From NCBI GenBank assembly GCA_021325355.1, contig JAJPHI010000020.1:62001-126000 (forward strand): a DNA stretch of 64,000 nt. The letters are read 5' to 3'. Made by a program: the position numbers and the translations under genes. This DNA is from Pseudomonadota bacterium (GTDB lineage: Bacteria; Desulfobacterota; Binatia; Binatales; Binataceae). Below the pieces are notes generated by a model. It made no database searches. It worked only from the letters and a program-made list of their open reading frames with translations, and was not told where the DNA came from. Positions 31,888-41,419 of this stretch are shown here, one piece after another; within the stretch, counting starts at the first letter, position 1; each line of letters begins with the position of its first letter.

Positions 31888-32496
31888 TTAGCGTCGAAGC
31901 CCCATGCGATCGAGTTTTTTGACGACCCAGGCGATCCTATCGTTACCCCAGAAGGGCTCGCCGTCCACGATCAGCGTGGGCACGCCAAAGACGCCGTCGC
32001 GCTCGCCCTGCGCGAGGGCTTCGGCCAGCGCCGTCTCGCCCTCCCGCGCGGCGAAATGGCGGAACCCGGCAGCGTCCATCCCACACTCTTCGATCAGGCG
32101 AGCGAGCGCGTCGAGACTCTCGAGGTCGAGCTCGCGCTTGAAGAAACGTTCGAAGACCGTGCGCGAATATTGGCGAAAATTGCCCGCGCGATCGGCGAAG
32201 ATCCCGCTGATAAGCGCGAGGCGGCTGTCGAACAGCTTCTGCGGACCGCGGATGATAAGGCCGCGCTCGTTCGCGAAGCGGCGGGCGTCCGCATAGAGAT
32301 AGCGAACCTTGAACCAGTCACGGTTGGTGCGCGCGGGCAGCTCGCCGCCATAGGCCCGAAAATCGAACACATGCGGCACGAAGGTGAGCTGCACGCGATG
32401 GGTGCGCTCGAGATCGATCGCCGGGTCAAATGCCAGGTACGTGAAGGGGCTCTTGTAATCGTAATAGAACCGGATGATTTCCGTCGCCTGCGACAT
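31888..32496 (-). CDS. DsbA-fold 2-hydroxychromene-2-carboxylate isomerase-like protein
   Basis: 202 residues with a thioredoxin/DsbA-type fold lacking the CxxC pair: IIRFYYDYKSPFTYLA has Ser-Pro at that position, as in the glutathione-dependent kappa-class group. VFGVPTLIVDGEPFWGNDRI is the cis-Pro segment and C-terminal strand. Relatives isomerise naphthalene-pathway intermediates or act on polyketide products. The neighbours (thioesterase and LLM oxidoreductase) suggest a catabolic role; the substrate is not known. Confidence 0.87.
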   Translation of the reverse strand: MSQATEIIRFYYDYKSPFTYLAFDPAIDLERTHRVQLTFVPHVFDFRAYGGELPARTNRDWFKVRYLYADARRFANERGLIIRGPQKLFDSRLALISGIFADRAGNFRQYSRTVFERFFKRELDLESLDALARLIEECGMDAAGFRHFAAREGETALAEALAQGERDGVFGVPTLIVDGEPFWGNDRIAWVVKKLDRMGLRR

Positions 32497-32596
32497 GACG
32501 TCTCATGCAGATAGCGGAAATCCGCGCCCGAGACAAAGGCCGCCTGCAAGGCCTGCCAGAACCACGGAACGATCCGCCCTCCGCACCGCAATAGCG

Positions 32597-33652
32597 TCAG
32601 GCGAACTCGTTGAACGACTCGGCCGGGCGAAGTGGCCAGGCCTCCGCCAGCGTCTCCATTGCTCGCAGGATGCGCCGCCGGCGTTCTTCTCGATCAGGGG
32701 CATACGAGACGAACTGCAGCGCCGTGGAGGTGATGCCGGCTTTTTCGTAATCGCGCAGCCGCTGCGTGATCCGGTCGGGCGTGCCCAGCACGTAAAGCGC
32801 CTCCATCATGGTGTCCGGCAGCGCCGTCAGGGCCTTTTTCCGGTCGCCCGCAGTCCACGCCTCAAAGGCCGTCCGCGCTTCGTCCTCGTAGCCGAGCCAA
32901 CGAAAGAACTTATTGTATTGCGGCACGGTAACGTAGGCAGTCATCTCGCGGCGCAGATGCTCGCGCACGGTATGCTCCTCGGGATCAATCGCTACCAGGA
33001 TCCGACAGGCGATATCGACTGTATCGGGGTTGCGTCCGCCGCGGCGCGCGCCTTCGCGGATTGCCGGCAGCATCCTCGTCGGAAAGGTCTCGGGGGTGAT
33101 GTAGTTGACGATCACACCATCACCGATTTCCGCGGCGACCCGCAGCATCTGCTCGCCTTGCGCGGCAACGTAAATCGGCGGCGGCGTATCCGGCGGCGCG
33201 GCCAGGCGAAAGCCGTTGATGCTGAGCGTCTTGCCTTGAAGCGTAACCTTCTCGCCTGTGAAGGCGGCGCGGATGGCCGCGACGGTCTCCTTCAGACGCG
33301 TGACCGGCAACTGGTACGGAATGCCCATCCACTGTTCGACGATGGTCGGCGTCGAAAGGCCGAGGCCGAGCACGAAACGCCCTCCGGAGAAGTTCTGGAT
33401 ACCGGTCGCGGATAGCGCGATCAGCGCCGGCGGCCGGGTGAAGGCCGAGACGATCGCAGTGCCGAGCCGCATGTGTTCGGTCACGGTGGCGGCGGCCGCG
33501 AGCGGGGTTATCGCATCACCCTGAAAGGTTTCGTAGGACCAGCCGTCGCGAAAGCCGAGCCGCTCGGCATGGCGCACCAGTTCGACCAGATGGCGGTTGT
33601 TGAATCCGTCGAGGGGAATTGTAATGCCCAGTCGCATCGTGGGTATCCTCAT
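32597..33652 (-). CDS. LLM-class F420-dependent-type oxidoreductase
   Basis: 351 residues, luciferase-like TIM barrel. LGITIPLDGFNNRHLVELV starts the barrel, HMRLGTAIVSAFTRPPALIA and SGGRFVLGLGLSTPTIVEQ follow, and the C-terminal part contains VPQYNKFFRWLGYEDEA. The ATG at 33652 overlaps the stop of the YdiJ-like gene (ATGA) and is taken as the start; an ATG at 33637 with GAGG 9 nt upstream is an alternative. Cofactor (F420 or FMN) and substrate are inferred from family only. Confidence 0.87.
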   Translation of the reverse strand: MRIPTMRLGITIPLDGFNNRHLVELVRHAERLGFRDGWSYETFQGDAITPLAAAATVTEHMRLGTAIVSAFTRPPALIALSATGIQNFSGGRFVLGLGLSTPTIVEQWMGIPYQLPVTRLKETVAAIRAAFTGEKVTLQGKTLSINGFRLAAPPDTPPPIYVAAQGEQMLRVAAEIGDGVIVNYITPETFPTRMLPAIREGARRGGRNPDTVDIACRILVAIDPEEHTVREHLRREMTAYVTVPQYNKFFRWLGYEDEARTAFEAWTAGDRKKALTALPDTMMEALYVLGTPDRITQRLRDYEKAGITSTALQFVSYAPDREERRRRILRAMETLAEAWPLRPAESFNEFA

Positions 33653-36519
33653 TCGCTTGCTGCCGTGGACGACGTCGGACGATTATTCATAGCCTGTTTC
33701 AGCGCCTGCGCCAGATGGAGTGGCGTGCGATCCGGGCAAAACTGCCGGATTTGCGCGCGGCAGGCAAACCCGTCGGCGATAATCAGGGTCTCGGGCGGGG
33801 TTTGCCGAATCGCCGGCAGCAGGACCCGTTCCCCGATCGCGCGCGAGAGCTCAAAGCGCTCGCGACCGTAACCGAAGGCCCCCGCCATCCCGCAGCAGCC
33901 AGCGTCCGGCGCCTCAACCTGCAGACCGGTCGAGCGGCGGAGCAGCGTAAGCTCGTCGGCATCGCCAGCCAGCGCCTGGCTGTGACAATGGCGATGGACG
34001 AACGCCCGGCCGGTAAGCGCGGGCATAAGATGCGCCGCCTGCCGATTGATGAACTCGTCGAACGTCAGCGCATGGTCGCGAAGGAGCCGCGCCTCCGCGT
34101 TGTGCGGGAACAGCGCGATCAGCTCGTCGCGCAAGGTGAGAATGCAGCTCGGTTCGAGTCCGACGATCGGCACGCCGCGGGCCGCGTACGGACTGAGCGT
34201 CTTCATCAGACGCATCAACCACACCCGCGCACTGTCGAGCATCCCGGCCTCGAACATCGGACGCGCGCAGCAGAGGTCGTCGCGCGGGACGGTTACGCGA
34301 AAGCCGGCGCGCTCCAGCACTTGGGTGGCAGCGATCGGAACCTCGGGTGAAAAGAAATTACTGAAGGTATCGGGAAACAGCAGGACCTCGTGCGACCCGG
34401 AAGTGGGCGGACGCTGCAGGAACCACGAGCGGAAGCTGCGCTCGGCGAAGGTCGGCAGGGAGCGCTCCGGATGAAGTTCGAGGAGCCGCCGCAAAAGCCC
34501 GCCCATCGTTCCGCGGACGAATCGGTTTGCGATCCCCGGGGCGATCGCCGCGAGGCGCGCCAGCAGGTGGATACGGCCGAAGAACTGCGTCTGCAATGGT
34601 CGCTGATGCAGCGCGTAATAGCGCGAAAGAAACTCCGCCTTGTACGCGGGAATATCGACCGCCGCCGGACATTCGGTCTTGCAGGCTTTGCAGGACAGGC
34701 AGAGCGCCAGCGCTTCGTAAATCGCCTGATCGGTCGGTCCATCGGGCAGCAGGTTCCCGGCAAGACCCTCGTAGAGCAGACGCGCGCGGCCGCGCGTCGA
34801 ATGCATCTCCTCCCGCGTGGCCATATACGAGGGGCACATCGTGCCCGCATCGGTCTTGCGACATTTGCCGATGCCGACGCATTTGAGAACCGCGCCGGAA
34901 AATCCCCCTTCGGCAGAAAAATCGAAATGCGAGCGTAACGGCGGCGGCGGCAACTGCGGGATGCGCAGCGCGCCATCGAGCGGTTCCGCGTCAACGATCA
35001 CGCCCGGATTCATGCGATGATCAGGATCGAAGATCTGCTTGAACTCGCGGAAGGCCTCCATCAGCTCATCGCCGAACATCGCCGGCAGCAGTTCCGAGCG
35101 CGCCAGCCCGTCGCCGTGCTCGCCTGACAGCGAGCCGCCGAACTCCCGCACCAGATTGCCCATCTCGACCATCGCCGCGCGGAACTTCGCGATACCCTCG
35201 GCGCTGAAAAAGTCAAAATTGACGCGGCAGTGCAGGCAGCCCTCGCCGAAATGACCGTAGTAAGTGGCGGCATTCAGATCATAGCGCGCGAGCATCGGCA
35301 CGAAGCGGCGGAGGAACTCACCGAGCCGCGCCGGCGGTACCGCACAATCCTCGACACCCGGCCAGGTGCGCGGATGACCCGGGATGAACGCACCCGAACC
35401 GAGACCGGACTCGCGCACGCTCCACACCAGGCGCTGATCGATCGGCGCGGTCAGGATCGCAGCGCCTTCGCATTCGCGACGCACCACCGCTGCGCGCCGG
35501 ATGGCTTCCGCCGTATCGCGCAGCTCGTCGAGCGACTCGCCGCCCAGCTCGATCAGCAGAAAGGCGCGTCCCGCCGGCAAGAGCCCGACTCCGGGATTTC
35601 GTTTCTCGCGGGCGAAATCCGGCAGATGATGATCGAAGCCTTCGAGCGCCTGCGGCCGATATTCAAGCAGCCAGGGCATCTGATCGCCGGCAGCGAAGAT
35701 ATCCGCGAAGCCGAGCACCACCAGCATCGTTGCCGGCGGCTTCGGCGCGAGCTGCACCGTCGCATTGAGCACGATGCCCAAGGTGCCTTCGGCGCCGACG
35801 AAGGCGCGCGCCAGATCAAAGCCGGCTTCGGGCAGCAACTGATCGAGGTTGTAACCGGACACCCGCCGGGGAATCCGCGGAAAGCGCTCGCGGATCACGT
35901 CGCCGTACCTGCCGGCGATAGCGCGCAGCCGGCTCTGCAGGGAAGCGACGCGCTGACTGGTCGGCGACGGTGTTTGGGCGGCGGCGCCGAGGTCGAGACG
36001 GGTGCCGTCGTACAGCAGGACCTCGAGGGCCGCGACGTTATCGACGGTTTTGCCGTAGGCGGCGGAATGCGCGCCACACGAGTTATTGCCGATCATCCCG
36101 CCGAGCGTGCAGCGGTCCTTCGTGGTGGGATCGGGTGCGAAAAAGAGGCCATACTCGGCCAGCGCGGCGTTCAGATGCGCCTGGACGAGTCCGGGCTGGA
36201 CGATTGCGAGGCGACGCGCGGGATCGATCCGCAGCGTCCGGTTCATGTACTTCGAGAAATCCAGCACCAGACCGCTGGTGGTGGTTTGACCGGCGAGCGA
36301 CGTGCCGCCGCCGCGCGAGAGAATCGGCAGATGGTTCTCGCGGGCCAGTTCGACCGTGCGGATAACGTCGGCCTCGTGGCGCGGAATCACCACTCCGGCG
36401 GGAACACGCCGATAATTCGACGCGTCGGAAGCGTAGAGCGCGCGCGAGGCGGCGTCGAAGCGCACTTCCCCGTCGAGCGATCGCCGCAGCTCGTCGGCCA
36501 AGAGATTGAGCGAGCCCAT
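33649..36519 (-). CDS. FAD and Fe-S oxidoreductase, YdiJ-like
   Basis: 956 residues in three parts. An FAD-binding domain (PILSRGGGTSLAGQTT and TLGGMIGNNSCGAHSAAYGK) and an FAD-oxidase C-terminal domain are followed by two Fe-S clusters and a CCG domain. The first Fe-S site is CVGIGKCRKTDAGTMCP, with the spacing typical of E. coli YdiJ, and the second is CLSCKACKTECP. CCARPMFEAG and CCGMAGAFGY are the CCG-type cysteines. YdiJ oxidises D-2-hydroxyglutarate; glycolate or D-lactate oxidation is the alternative. The stop overlaps the LLM start (ATGA). Confidence 0.92.
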   Translation of the reverse strand: MGSLNLLADELRRSLDGEVRFDAASRALYASDASNYRRVPAGVVIPRHEADVIRTVELARENHLPILSRGGGTSLAGQTTTSGLVLDFSKYMNRTLRIDPARRLAIVQPGLVQAHLNAALAEYGLFFAPDPTTKDRCTLGGMIGNNSCGAHSAAYGKTVDNVAALEVLLYDGTRLDLGAAAQTPSPTSQRVASLQSRLRAIAGRYGDVIRERFPRIPRRVSGYNLDQLLPEAGFDLARAFVGAEGTLGIVLNATVQLAPKPPATMLVVLGFADIFAAGDQMPWLLEYRPQALEGFDHHLPDFAREKRNPGVGLLPAGRAFLLIELGGESLDELRDTAEAIRRAAVVRRECEGAAILTAPIDQRLVWSVRESGLGSGAFIPGHPRTWPGVEDCAVPPARLGEFLRRFVPMLARYDLNAATYYGHFGEGCLHCRVNFDFFSAEGIAKFRAAMVEMGNLVREFGGSLSGEHGDGLARSELLPAMFGDELMEAFREFKQIFDPDHRMNPGVIVDAEPLDGALRIPQLPPPPLRSHFDFSAEGGFSGAVLKCVGIGKCRKTDAGTMCPSYMATREEMHSTRGRARLLYEGLAGNLLPDGPTDQAIYEALALCLSCKACKTECPAAVDIPAYKAEFLSRYYALHQRPLQTQFFGRIHLLARLAAIAPGIANRFVRGTMGGLLRRLLELHPERSLPTFAERSFRSWFLQRPPTSGSHEVLLFPDTFSNFFSPEVPIAATQVLERAGFRVTVPRDDLCCARPMFEAGMLDSARVWLMRLMKTLSPYAARGVPIVGLEPSCILTLRDELIALFPHNAEARLLRDHALTFDEFINRQAAHLMPALTGRAFVHRHCHSQALAGDADELTLLRRSTGLQVEAPDAGCCGMAGAFGYGRERFELSRAIGERVLLPAIRQTPPETLIIADGFACRAQIRQFCPDRTPLHLAQALKQAMNNRPTSSTAASE

Positions 36520-36579
36520 CGCGTCGCGATTCTAGTGCAAAGCTTCGCACGCACGCCACGACCGCCGGCGCGACTCGGC

Positions 36580-36617
36580 AAAAAAAGCGGCGGCGGGCCC
36601 ATCCGGGCCGCCACCGC
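36580..36617 (-). terminator. rho-independent terminator after gltA
   Basis: Read leftward, a GC-rich stem (arms about 36617-36605 and 36600-36587, one wobble and one bulge, 4-nt loop) is followed by seven T residues (36586-36580). It stands between gltA and the YdiJ-like gene, so the two are probably separate transcripts. Confidence 0.85.
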
Positions 36618-36637
36618 AACGGATTGCCTGAACCGAC

Positions 36638-37972
36638 TCAGATGCGATCGCTGACCGCGTCCTCGCGCATGGTCGGCTCCGGACGATCTTCGATCGGCGT
36701 CCACTTGCGCAGCATTTCACCGGTATAGACCTGGCGCGGACGCGCGATCTTCTGCTCCGGGTCACGCACCATCTCGGCCCATTGCGCCATCCATCCCGAG
36801 GTGCGCGGGATGGCGAACAGCACCGGAAACATGGTCATCGGGAAGCCCATCGCCTGATAAGTCACCCCGGTGTAGAAGTCGACGTTCGGATAGAGACGGC
36901 GTGAAACGAAGTAGTCGTCCTCGAGCGCGATACGTTCGAGCTCGAGCGAGATGTCGATCAGCGGATTGCGGCCGGTAACCTCGAAGACCTCGTAGGCGAT
37001 CCGCTTGACGATTTTGGCGCGCGGGTCATAGCTCTTGTAGATTCGATGGCCGAAGCCCATCAGGCGGCGCTCACCTTTCTTGACGCCTTTGATGAAATCA
37101 GGAACGTTCTTCGGCGATCCGATTTCCATCAGCATCCTGATCACCGCCTCGTTGGCCCCGCCGTGCAACGGACCGTAGAGCGCCGCGGTGGCGGCGGCAA
37201 CGGCCGAGTACGGATCGACCTGCGAGCTCCCGACCGAGCGCATCGCATTCGCCGAGCAATTCTGTTCGTGATCGGCGTGCAGGATGAAGAGGACGTCGAG
37301 CGCCTTCTCGAGCGTCGGGTTGGGCGTGTAATTGCGTTCGCTCATGCGGAAGAGCATGGCGAGAAAGTTTCCCGTGTAGCTCAGATCATTGTCCGGATAG
37401 ACGTACGGATAACCCATCGAGTGCCGATAGGCGAAGGCCGCAATCGTCGGCATCTTGCCGATAAGCCGGCGGGTCTGCAGACGCCGCGACTCCAGGTCAT
37501 TGATGTGTGCCGCCTCGGGATAGAAAGTCGAAAGCGCGCCGACCGTCCCGACCATCATGCCCATCGGATGAGCGTCGTAGCGAAAACCCTCCATGAACTT
37601 CTTGATATTCTCGTGCACCATCGTGTGGGTCTTGATGTTCTGTTCCCAGGCCGCGTAGTGCTTGCGATCGGGCAGTTCGCCTTTGACGATCAGGTAGGCG
37701 ACCTCAAGATAATTGCTCTTCTCCGCCAGCTCCTCGATCGGGTAGCCGCGATAGCGCAGGATGCCCTTGTCGCCGTCGATGAACGTGATGCGGCTGCGGC
37801 AGGAGGCCGTGTTGGTGAAGGCCGGATCGTAGGACATCAGGCCGAAGTCGTCGGGCGAAGTCTTGATATCGCGCAGCGCGGCAGCGCGAATCACTCCGCC
37901 TTCTTCGATCGGCACTTCATATTGCCGGCCAGTACGGTTATCGGTGATCGTCAGAGTGTTCTTCGCTGCCAT
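36638..37972 (-). CDS. gltA: citrate synthase
   Basis: 444 residues. It condenses acetyl-CoA and oxaloacetate at the entry of the TCA cycle. HADHEQNCSANAMR and GFGHRIYKSYDPRAK contain the catalytic His residues and CoA/substrate contacts, and GPLHGGANEAVIRML is the next block. The N-terminal beta domain (LTITDNRTGRQYEVPI) marks the longer Gram-negative type. GGGGAG stands 7 nt before the ATG. The divergent promoter region with DedA holds two direct repeats (38032-38063). Confidence 0.97.
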   Translation of the reverse strand: MAAKNTLTITDNRTGRQYEVPIEEGGVIRAAALRDIKTSPDDFGLMSYDPAFTNTASCRSRITFIDGDKGILRYRGYPIEELAEKSNYLEVAYLIVKGELPDRKHYAAWEQNIKTHTMVHENIKKFMEGFRYDAHPMGMMVGTVGALSTFYPEAAHINDLESRRLQTRRLIGKMPTIAAFAYRHSMGYPYVYPDNDLSYTGNFLAMLFRMSERNYTPNPTLEKALDVLFILHADHEQNCSANAMRSVGSSQVDPYSAVAAATAALYGPLHGGANEAVIRMLMEIGSPKNVPDFIKGVKKGERRLMGFGHRIYKSYDPRAKIVKRIAYEVFEVTGRNPLIDISLELERIALEDDYFVSRRLYPNVDFYTGVTYQAMGFPMTMFPVLFAIPRTSGWMAQWAEMVRDPEQKIARPRQVYTGEMLRKWTPIEDRPEPTMREDAVSDRI

Positions 37973-38031
37973 TGTAACTCCCCTGTGGCGCCTTCAGCGG
38001 CGTTTTTCGCGGTTCGAACCCGAATTCCGGT

Positions 38032-38063
38032 TCAACATATATCAAGTGACAATCAACATATAT
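38032..38063. promoter_or_regulatory. two 11-bp direct repeats between gltA and the DedA gene
   Basis: TCAACATATAT occurs at 38032-38042 and 38053-38063, starting 21 bp apart, about two helical turns. The stretch is much more AT-rich than its surroundings and lies in the only divergent promoter region for gltA. It fits binding of a regulator or RNA polymerase on one face of the DNA. No promoter box was identified with confidence. Confidence 0.45.
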
Positions 38064-38165
38064 GCAGTCATACAACGTTCGCCTGAACGATGCAAGCGGC
38101 GAATTTCCGCTCGCCTCAAGTATGCGCCGATGGCAGTGTAGGGACGCGCGAGGGGCGAAGCATTG

Positions 38166-38810
38166 ATGGATAAGCTGATAAGCGCGGTGACGGCATGGGT
38201 GGTGGGCGTGATCGCAGCGCTGGGCTACGGTGGGATTGTGATCCTGATGGCGATTGAGAGCGCCTGCGTGCCGCTGCCGTCGGAAATCACGATGCCGTTC
38301 GCCGGATATCTGGTCTCGACCGGCCGGTTTGCCCTCCAAACCACCGCAGTTGCCGGAGCGATCGGCTGTCTGCTCGGATCGTACGTCGCGTATTTTGTCG
38401 GCGCGAGCGGCGGCCGCTGGTTCCTCGAACGCTATGGGCGCTATGTGCTGATTGCCCCGCACGAAATCGAGCTGGCCGACTGGTTTTTCGAGCGCTGGGG
38501 CAGCGCGACGGTTTTCTGGGCGCGCCTGCTGCCGGTGGTTCGCACCTTTATCGCCTTCCCCGCCGGCGTCGCCCGGATGCGTCTGCTGCCGTTCACGATC
38601 TACACGCTTATCGGTTCATATCTATGGTGTCTCGGACTCACCTATGCGGGTCGTCAACTCGGCCGCCATTGGCAGGCGCTCGGGCCCTACTTCCATCGGT
38701 TTGACAGCGTTATCGGCGGGCTGCTGGTGGCCGGCGGCATCTACTTCGTCTATCGCCGCCTGCGGTCGGTAGGCATACTCGGCGGCGCAATTCCCGCCCG
38801 GCAGGATTAG
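38166..38810 (+). CDS. DedA-family membrane protein
   Basis: 214 residues with four to five hydrophobic segments. GYGGIVILMAIESACVPLPS is the DedA start, with the conserved Glu and Pro; GSYVAYFVGASGGRWFLERY and RLLPVVRTFIAFPAGVARM contain the Gly and Arg of the family. DedA proteins are recycling flippases for undecaprenyl phosphate or phosphatidylethanolamine. The ATG at 38166 follows a GAGGGG-type site; a TTG one codon upstream is possible. It is a single gene divergent from gltA. Confidence 0.93.
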   Translation: MDKLISAVTAWVVGVIAALGYGGIVILMAIESACVPLPSEITMPFAGYLVSTGRFALQTTAVAGAIGCLLGSYVAYFVGASGGRWFLERYGRYVLIAPHEIELADWFFERWGSATVFWARLLPVVRTFIAFPAGVARMRLLPFTIYTLIGSYLWCLGLTYAGRQLGRHWQALGPYFHRFDSVIGGLLVAGGIYFVYRRLRSVGILGGAIPARQD

Positions 38811-38932
38811 ACCTCGGCCGCTTCGAACGTCATCCGCTTGGCGCCGCCGCCCGTCCGCGCCGCTTAGCCGATACCCACGGACGCTGCGCGGGGAGTGCGG
38901 CGCCCGCGTCGCAGCGCAGAGGCGCCACCGAC

Positions 38933-40078
38933 TTAGCCGCTGACGAAGCCGTAGAGCCTGGCCGCATTGTCGCACGTGATCTTGCGCCGGGTGGCCGCCG
39001 GCAGATGACCGAGCTCACGCTCGATGTATTCGTTCGAGTCCGGCCAGATACCATCGGGATGGGGAAAATCGGAACCCCACATGATGTTATCCTCGCCGAT
39101 CTCGTCGAGCATCTTCACGCCTATACGGTCGGTCTGGTAAGTCGCGTAGCACTGGCGGCGCCAATACTCCGAGGGCCGCATCTTCAGGTCAAGATCCTTG
39201 AACTGATCCTCCCATTCGAGGTCCATGTGATCGAGCGCATAGGGAATCCAGCCGATGCCGCTTTCGCCAATCACCACGCGGAGATGCGGATGATGCTCGA
39301 GGACGCCGGCAAAGATGATCGCCATCAGGGGCAGCGACATGAACATCTGAAAGCTCGAGATCGCCGTGGCGAAGGCGGCGCGGGCGACCTTGCGTTCGAG
39401 CTTCGAGAAGTCGGGCAGTGATCCGCCGATAGTATGAATATGCACGGGCAGACGCGCTTCTTCGGCAGCCTGCCAGAGCGGCTCCCACGAACTGTCCCAG
39501 AAGGGCGTCAGATCGGGTCGATTGGCGATCTCGACGCCGCGGATGTTGCCGCGCCTGGCGACTCGGCGAATCTCCGCCACCGCCGCATCGACGTCGTGGC
39601 TGGGCAGCTCGGCCAGACCGGCGTAGCGCTCCGGATGGGTGCGGCAGAAGTCCGCCAGCCAATCGTTGTAAATGCGCAGCATCGCCGTCGCCGCCTCGTC
39701 GTCATGCAGGCGCATACTGGCGCCGAGGATGCCGTAGAGCACTTCGGCCTGGACACCGTCGCGTTCCTGATCCTTGAGCCGCAGGTCCGGATCCGTGAGC
39801 CGCCGGATACCCTTGCGGCCGTCTTCGTAAAGGCCCGTCGAAGCCATCCGATCCGAGCGATGAATTTCGCCGGGGACATACTCGCGACCCGCCGAGCCCA
39901 TCCCGTTCATCAGGCCGAAACGGGCGCCGTTCTTCGCCACCCAATGCGGCCCTTTGCGCCCCTCCGTCACGTAGGGCATGCGATCCTTAAGTGCGGCCGG
40001 CGCGTTCGCGGTGAACAGATCCGGCGGCAGCCAGATCAGATCGATATGACAATCGGCTGAGATGCGCTCGTAGTTCAT
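38933..40078 (-). CDS. amidohydrolase family 2 protein
   Basis: 381 residues of a metal-dependent TIM-barrel hydrolase/decarboxylase. ISADCHIDLIWLPPDLF is the first metal site (the usual second His or Glu is Asp here), LPVHIHTIGG the second, and WGSDFPHPDGIWPDS the C-terminal Asp site. VVIGESGIGWIPYALDHMD is typical of the 2-amino-3-carboxymuconate decarboxylase-like group. It is the last gene of a leftward four-gene set with CMD, VOC and cupin genes, suggesting a decarboxylation step in a catabolic path. Confidence 0.9.
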   Translation of the reverse strand: MNYERISADCHIDLIWLPPDLFTANAPAALKDRMPYVTEGRKGPHWVAKNGARFGLMNGMGSAGREYVPGEIHRSDRMASTGLYEDGRKGIRRLTDPDLRLKDQERDGVQAEVLYGILGASMRLHDDEAATAMLRIYNDWLADFCRTHPERYAGLAELPSHDVDAAVAEIRRVARRGNIRGVEIANRPDLTPFWDSSWEPLWQAAEEARLPVHIHTIGGSLPDFSKLERKVARAAFATAISSFQMFMSLPLMAIIFAGVLEHHPHLRVVIGESGIGWIPYALDHMDLEWEDQFKDLDLKMRPSEYWRRQCYATYQTDRIGVKMLDEIGEDNIMWGSDFPHPDGIWPDSNEYIERELGHLPAATRRKITCDNAARLYGFVSG

Positions 40079-40133
40079 GATCGGACCTCAGTGAGAATTC
40101 AACTCGCCCATTCACCCATCGCGGAACTGAGCC

Positions 40134-40490
40134 CTAGTCCTTCAACGGCACGATCATCATTACCCGCGCCTCGTCGCCGACGGCCCGCGTCGTGTGACCC
40201 TGCCCGGTAAGGTCTTCGGCCAGGATGCCTTCGCCGGGACCGAAGCGATGAGTCGAGCCGTCGCCGAGACCAATCTCGACGCCGCCCTGGAGGGTAATCA
40301 CATATTGGCGGCGCGGAGCGTTGTGCCAATCGACGAAGGCCCCCGGCGCCATCCGCGTGAAGATTACCCCGTTCGCCGGCTGCATCGGCGTCTGCTCGGC
40401 GACCGGCAGCGATCCGGGCGCAAACGCGAGTTTGATTTCCTCAAGATGGGACTGCTGATCCGCGCCGGTATAGAGACGGTAAAGTCGCAT
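40134..40490 (-). CDS. small cupin-domain protein
   Basis: 118 residues from the ATG at 40490. FVDWHNAPRRQYVITLQGGV is the first cupin motif and GPGEGILAEDLTGQGHTTRA the second, giving a single beta-barrel with His-based metal binding. It follows the VOC gene by 13 nt. Small cupins of this kind are found in decarboxylase and dioxygenase sets; the substrate is unknown. A reading from 40562 would overlap the VOC gene. Confidence 0.88.
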   Translation of the reverse strand: MRLYRLYTGADQQSHLEEIKLAFAPGSLPVAEQTPMQPANGVIFTRMAPGAFVDWHNAPRRQYVITLQGGVEIGLGDGSTHRFGPGEGILAEDLTGQGHTTRAVGDEARVMMIVPLKD

Positions 40491-40503
40491 TATTCTTCTC
40501 CGC

Positions 40504-41394
40504 TTAGCGTGGGTCGTTGGGGATGCTGCCTTCGGTAAAGCGCAGCACCGTGCCGAAGGCATCCTTCGGATCGATCACGATAGCGTCGCCGTCGTCCATC
40601 AGGTGAAGCCCTTTGGAGCGCAGATGATCCGCCGCGCGTTGCAGGTTCTTCGTCCTGAAGGTCACCGCATGGATTCCTTCGCCGGCGCGGGCGAGGTCCG
40701 CGCCCTCGGGACTGGTCGGCGACAGGGGTTGCGCCGCCTCGACTATGGTATCGGCACCGACGGCGTAAAATACGCTGCGCCGGCGGCCGGCGGTTTCCTG
40801 CTCGTGGATCGGTTCGCAGCCGAGCGCCTGCTCATAAACCTTGCGCGCGTCCCCAAGATCCCGGAAGAGCATCGTGAGATGCGACGCCCGCTCGATACCG
40901 AGCGGATGCTCGTCGCGCGCGAAGGCATCTGACCATCCGGGCTGCAGCCGCGGATCGATGAAGAACTTCGGCACTGCCGCGAACTCGAATGCCGCATGCG
41001 TATCCTGCGGATGGGTCCAGATGGCTCCGTCCTTCGGCGAAGCCTGCGTTACCGTATGTCCGACCATATCGAACAGGCGAATGCCGCGCTCGGTCAGCCG
41101 AGCGCAGGTCTCGGCGAGGTCATCGACATACCAGGCCATCGAGTGGAAGTGCGGCCCATAACGGGAATAGAAACGACCCAGCGCCGACTTCTCCCATCCG
41201 CTCATGTATTGAAGCGGCTGCGCCGGCTCCATCACGAAGTCGCCGATCAACACCAGCGACGCCTTGCGCATCGCCGGCTTCATCTTGTTGCGGACGAAGC
41301 GGCGCACGGCAAAGACGTCGTCATACCAGGCATCCACCGCGTCGAGATCGGCAACCACGTGCAGCAGATGGAAGGCCTTGCCGATTCTGAACAT
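40504..41394 (-). CDS. VOC-family (glyoxalase/extradiol dioxygenase fold) protein
   Basis: 296 residues with two VOC modules, each with a beta-alpha-beta-beta-beta unit. FHLLHVVADLDAVDAWYDDVF starts module 1 and RASHLTMLFRDLGDARKVYE module 2, with GEGIHAVTFRTKNLQRAADH near the end. This fold includes extradiol dioxygenases and glyoxalases, often using Fe or another divalent metal. It is the second gene of the CMD-VOC-cupin-amidohydrolase set. Confidence 0.87.
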   Translation of the reverse strand: MFRIGKAFHLLHVVADLDAVDAWYDDVFAVRRFVRNKMKPAMRKASLVLIGDFVMEPAQPLQYMSGWEKSALGRFYSRYGPHFHSMAWYVDDLAETCARLTERGIRLFDMVGHTVTQASPKDGAIWTHPQDTHAAFEFAAVPKFFIDPRLQPGWSDAFARDEHPLGIERASHLTMLFRDLGDARKVYEQALGCEPIHEQETAGRRRSVFYAVGADTIVEAAQPLSPTSPEGADLARAGEGIHAVTFRTKNLQRAADHLRSKGLHLMDDGDAIVIDPKDAFGTVLRFTEGSIPNDPR

Positions 41395-41419
41395 GTTCCA
41401 CCTCGCTTCGGTTGAACGG

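Noticed and set aside
35230-36654. 474-codon + strand frame opposite the YdiJ-like gene
   Set aside because: The opposite strand has complete FAD and Fe-S motifs; this frame has none.
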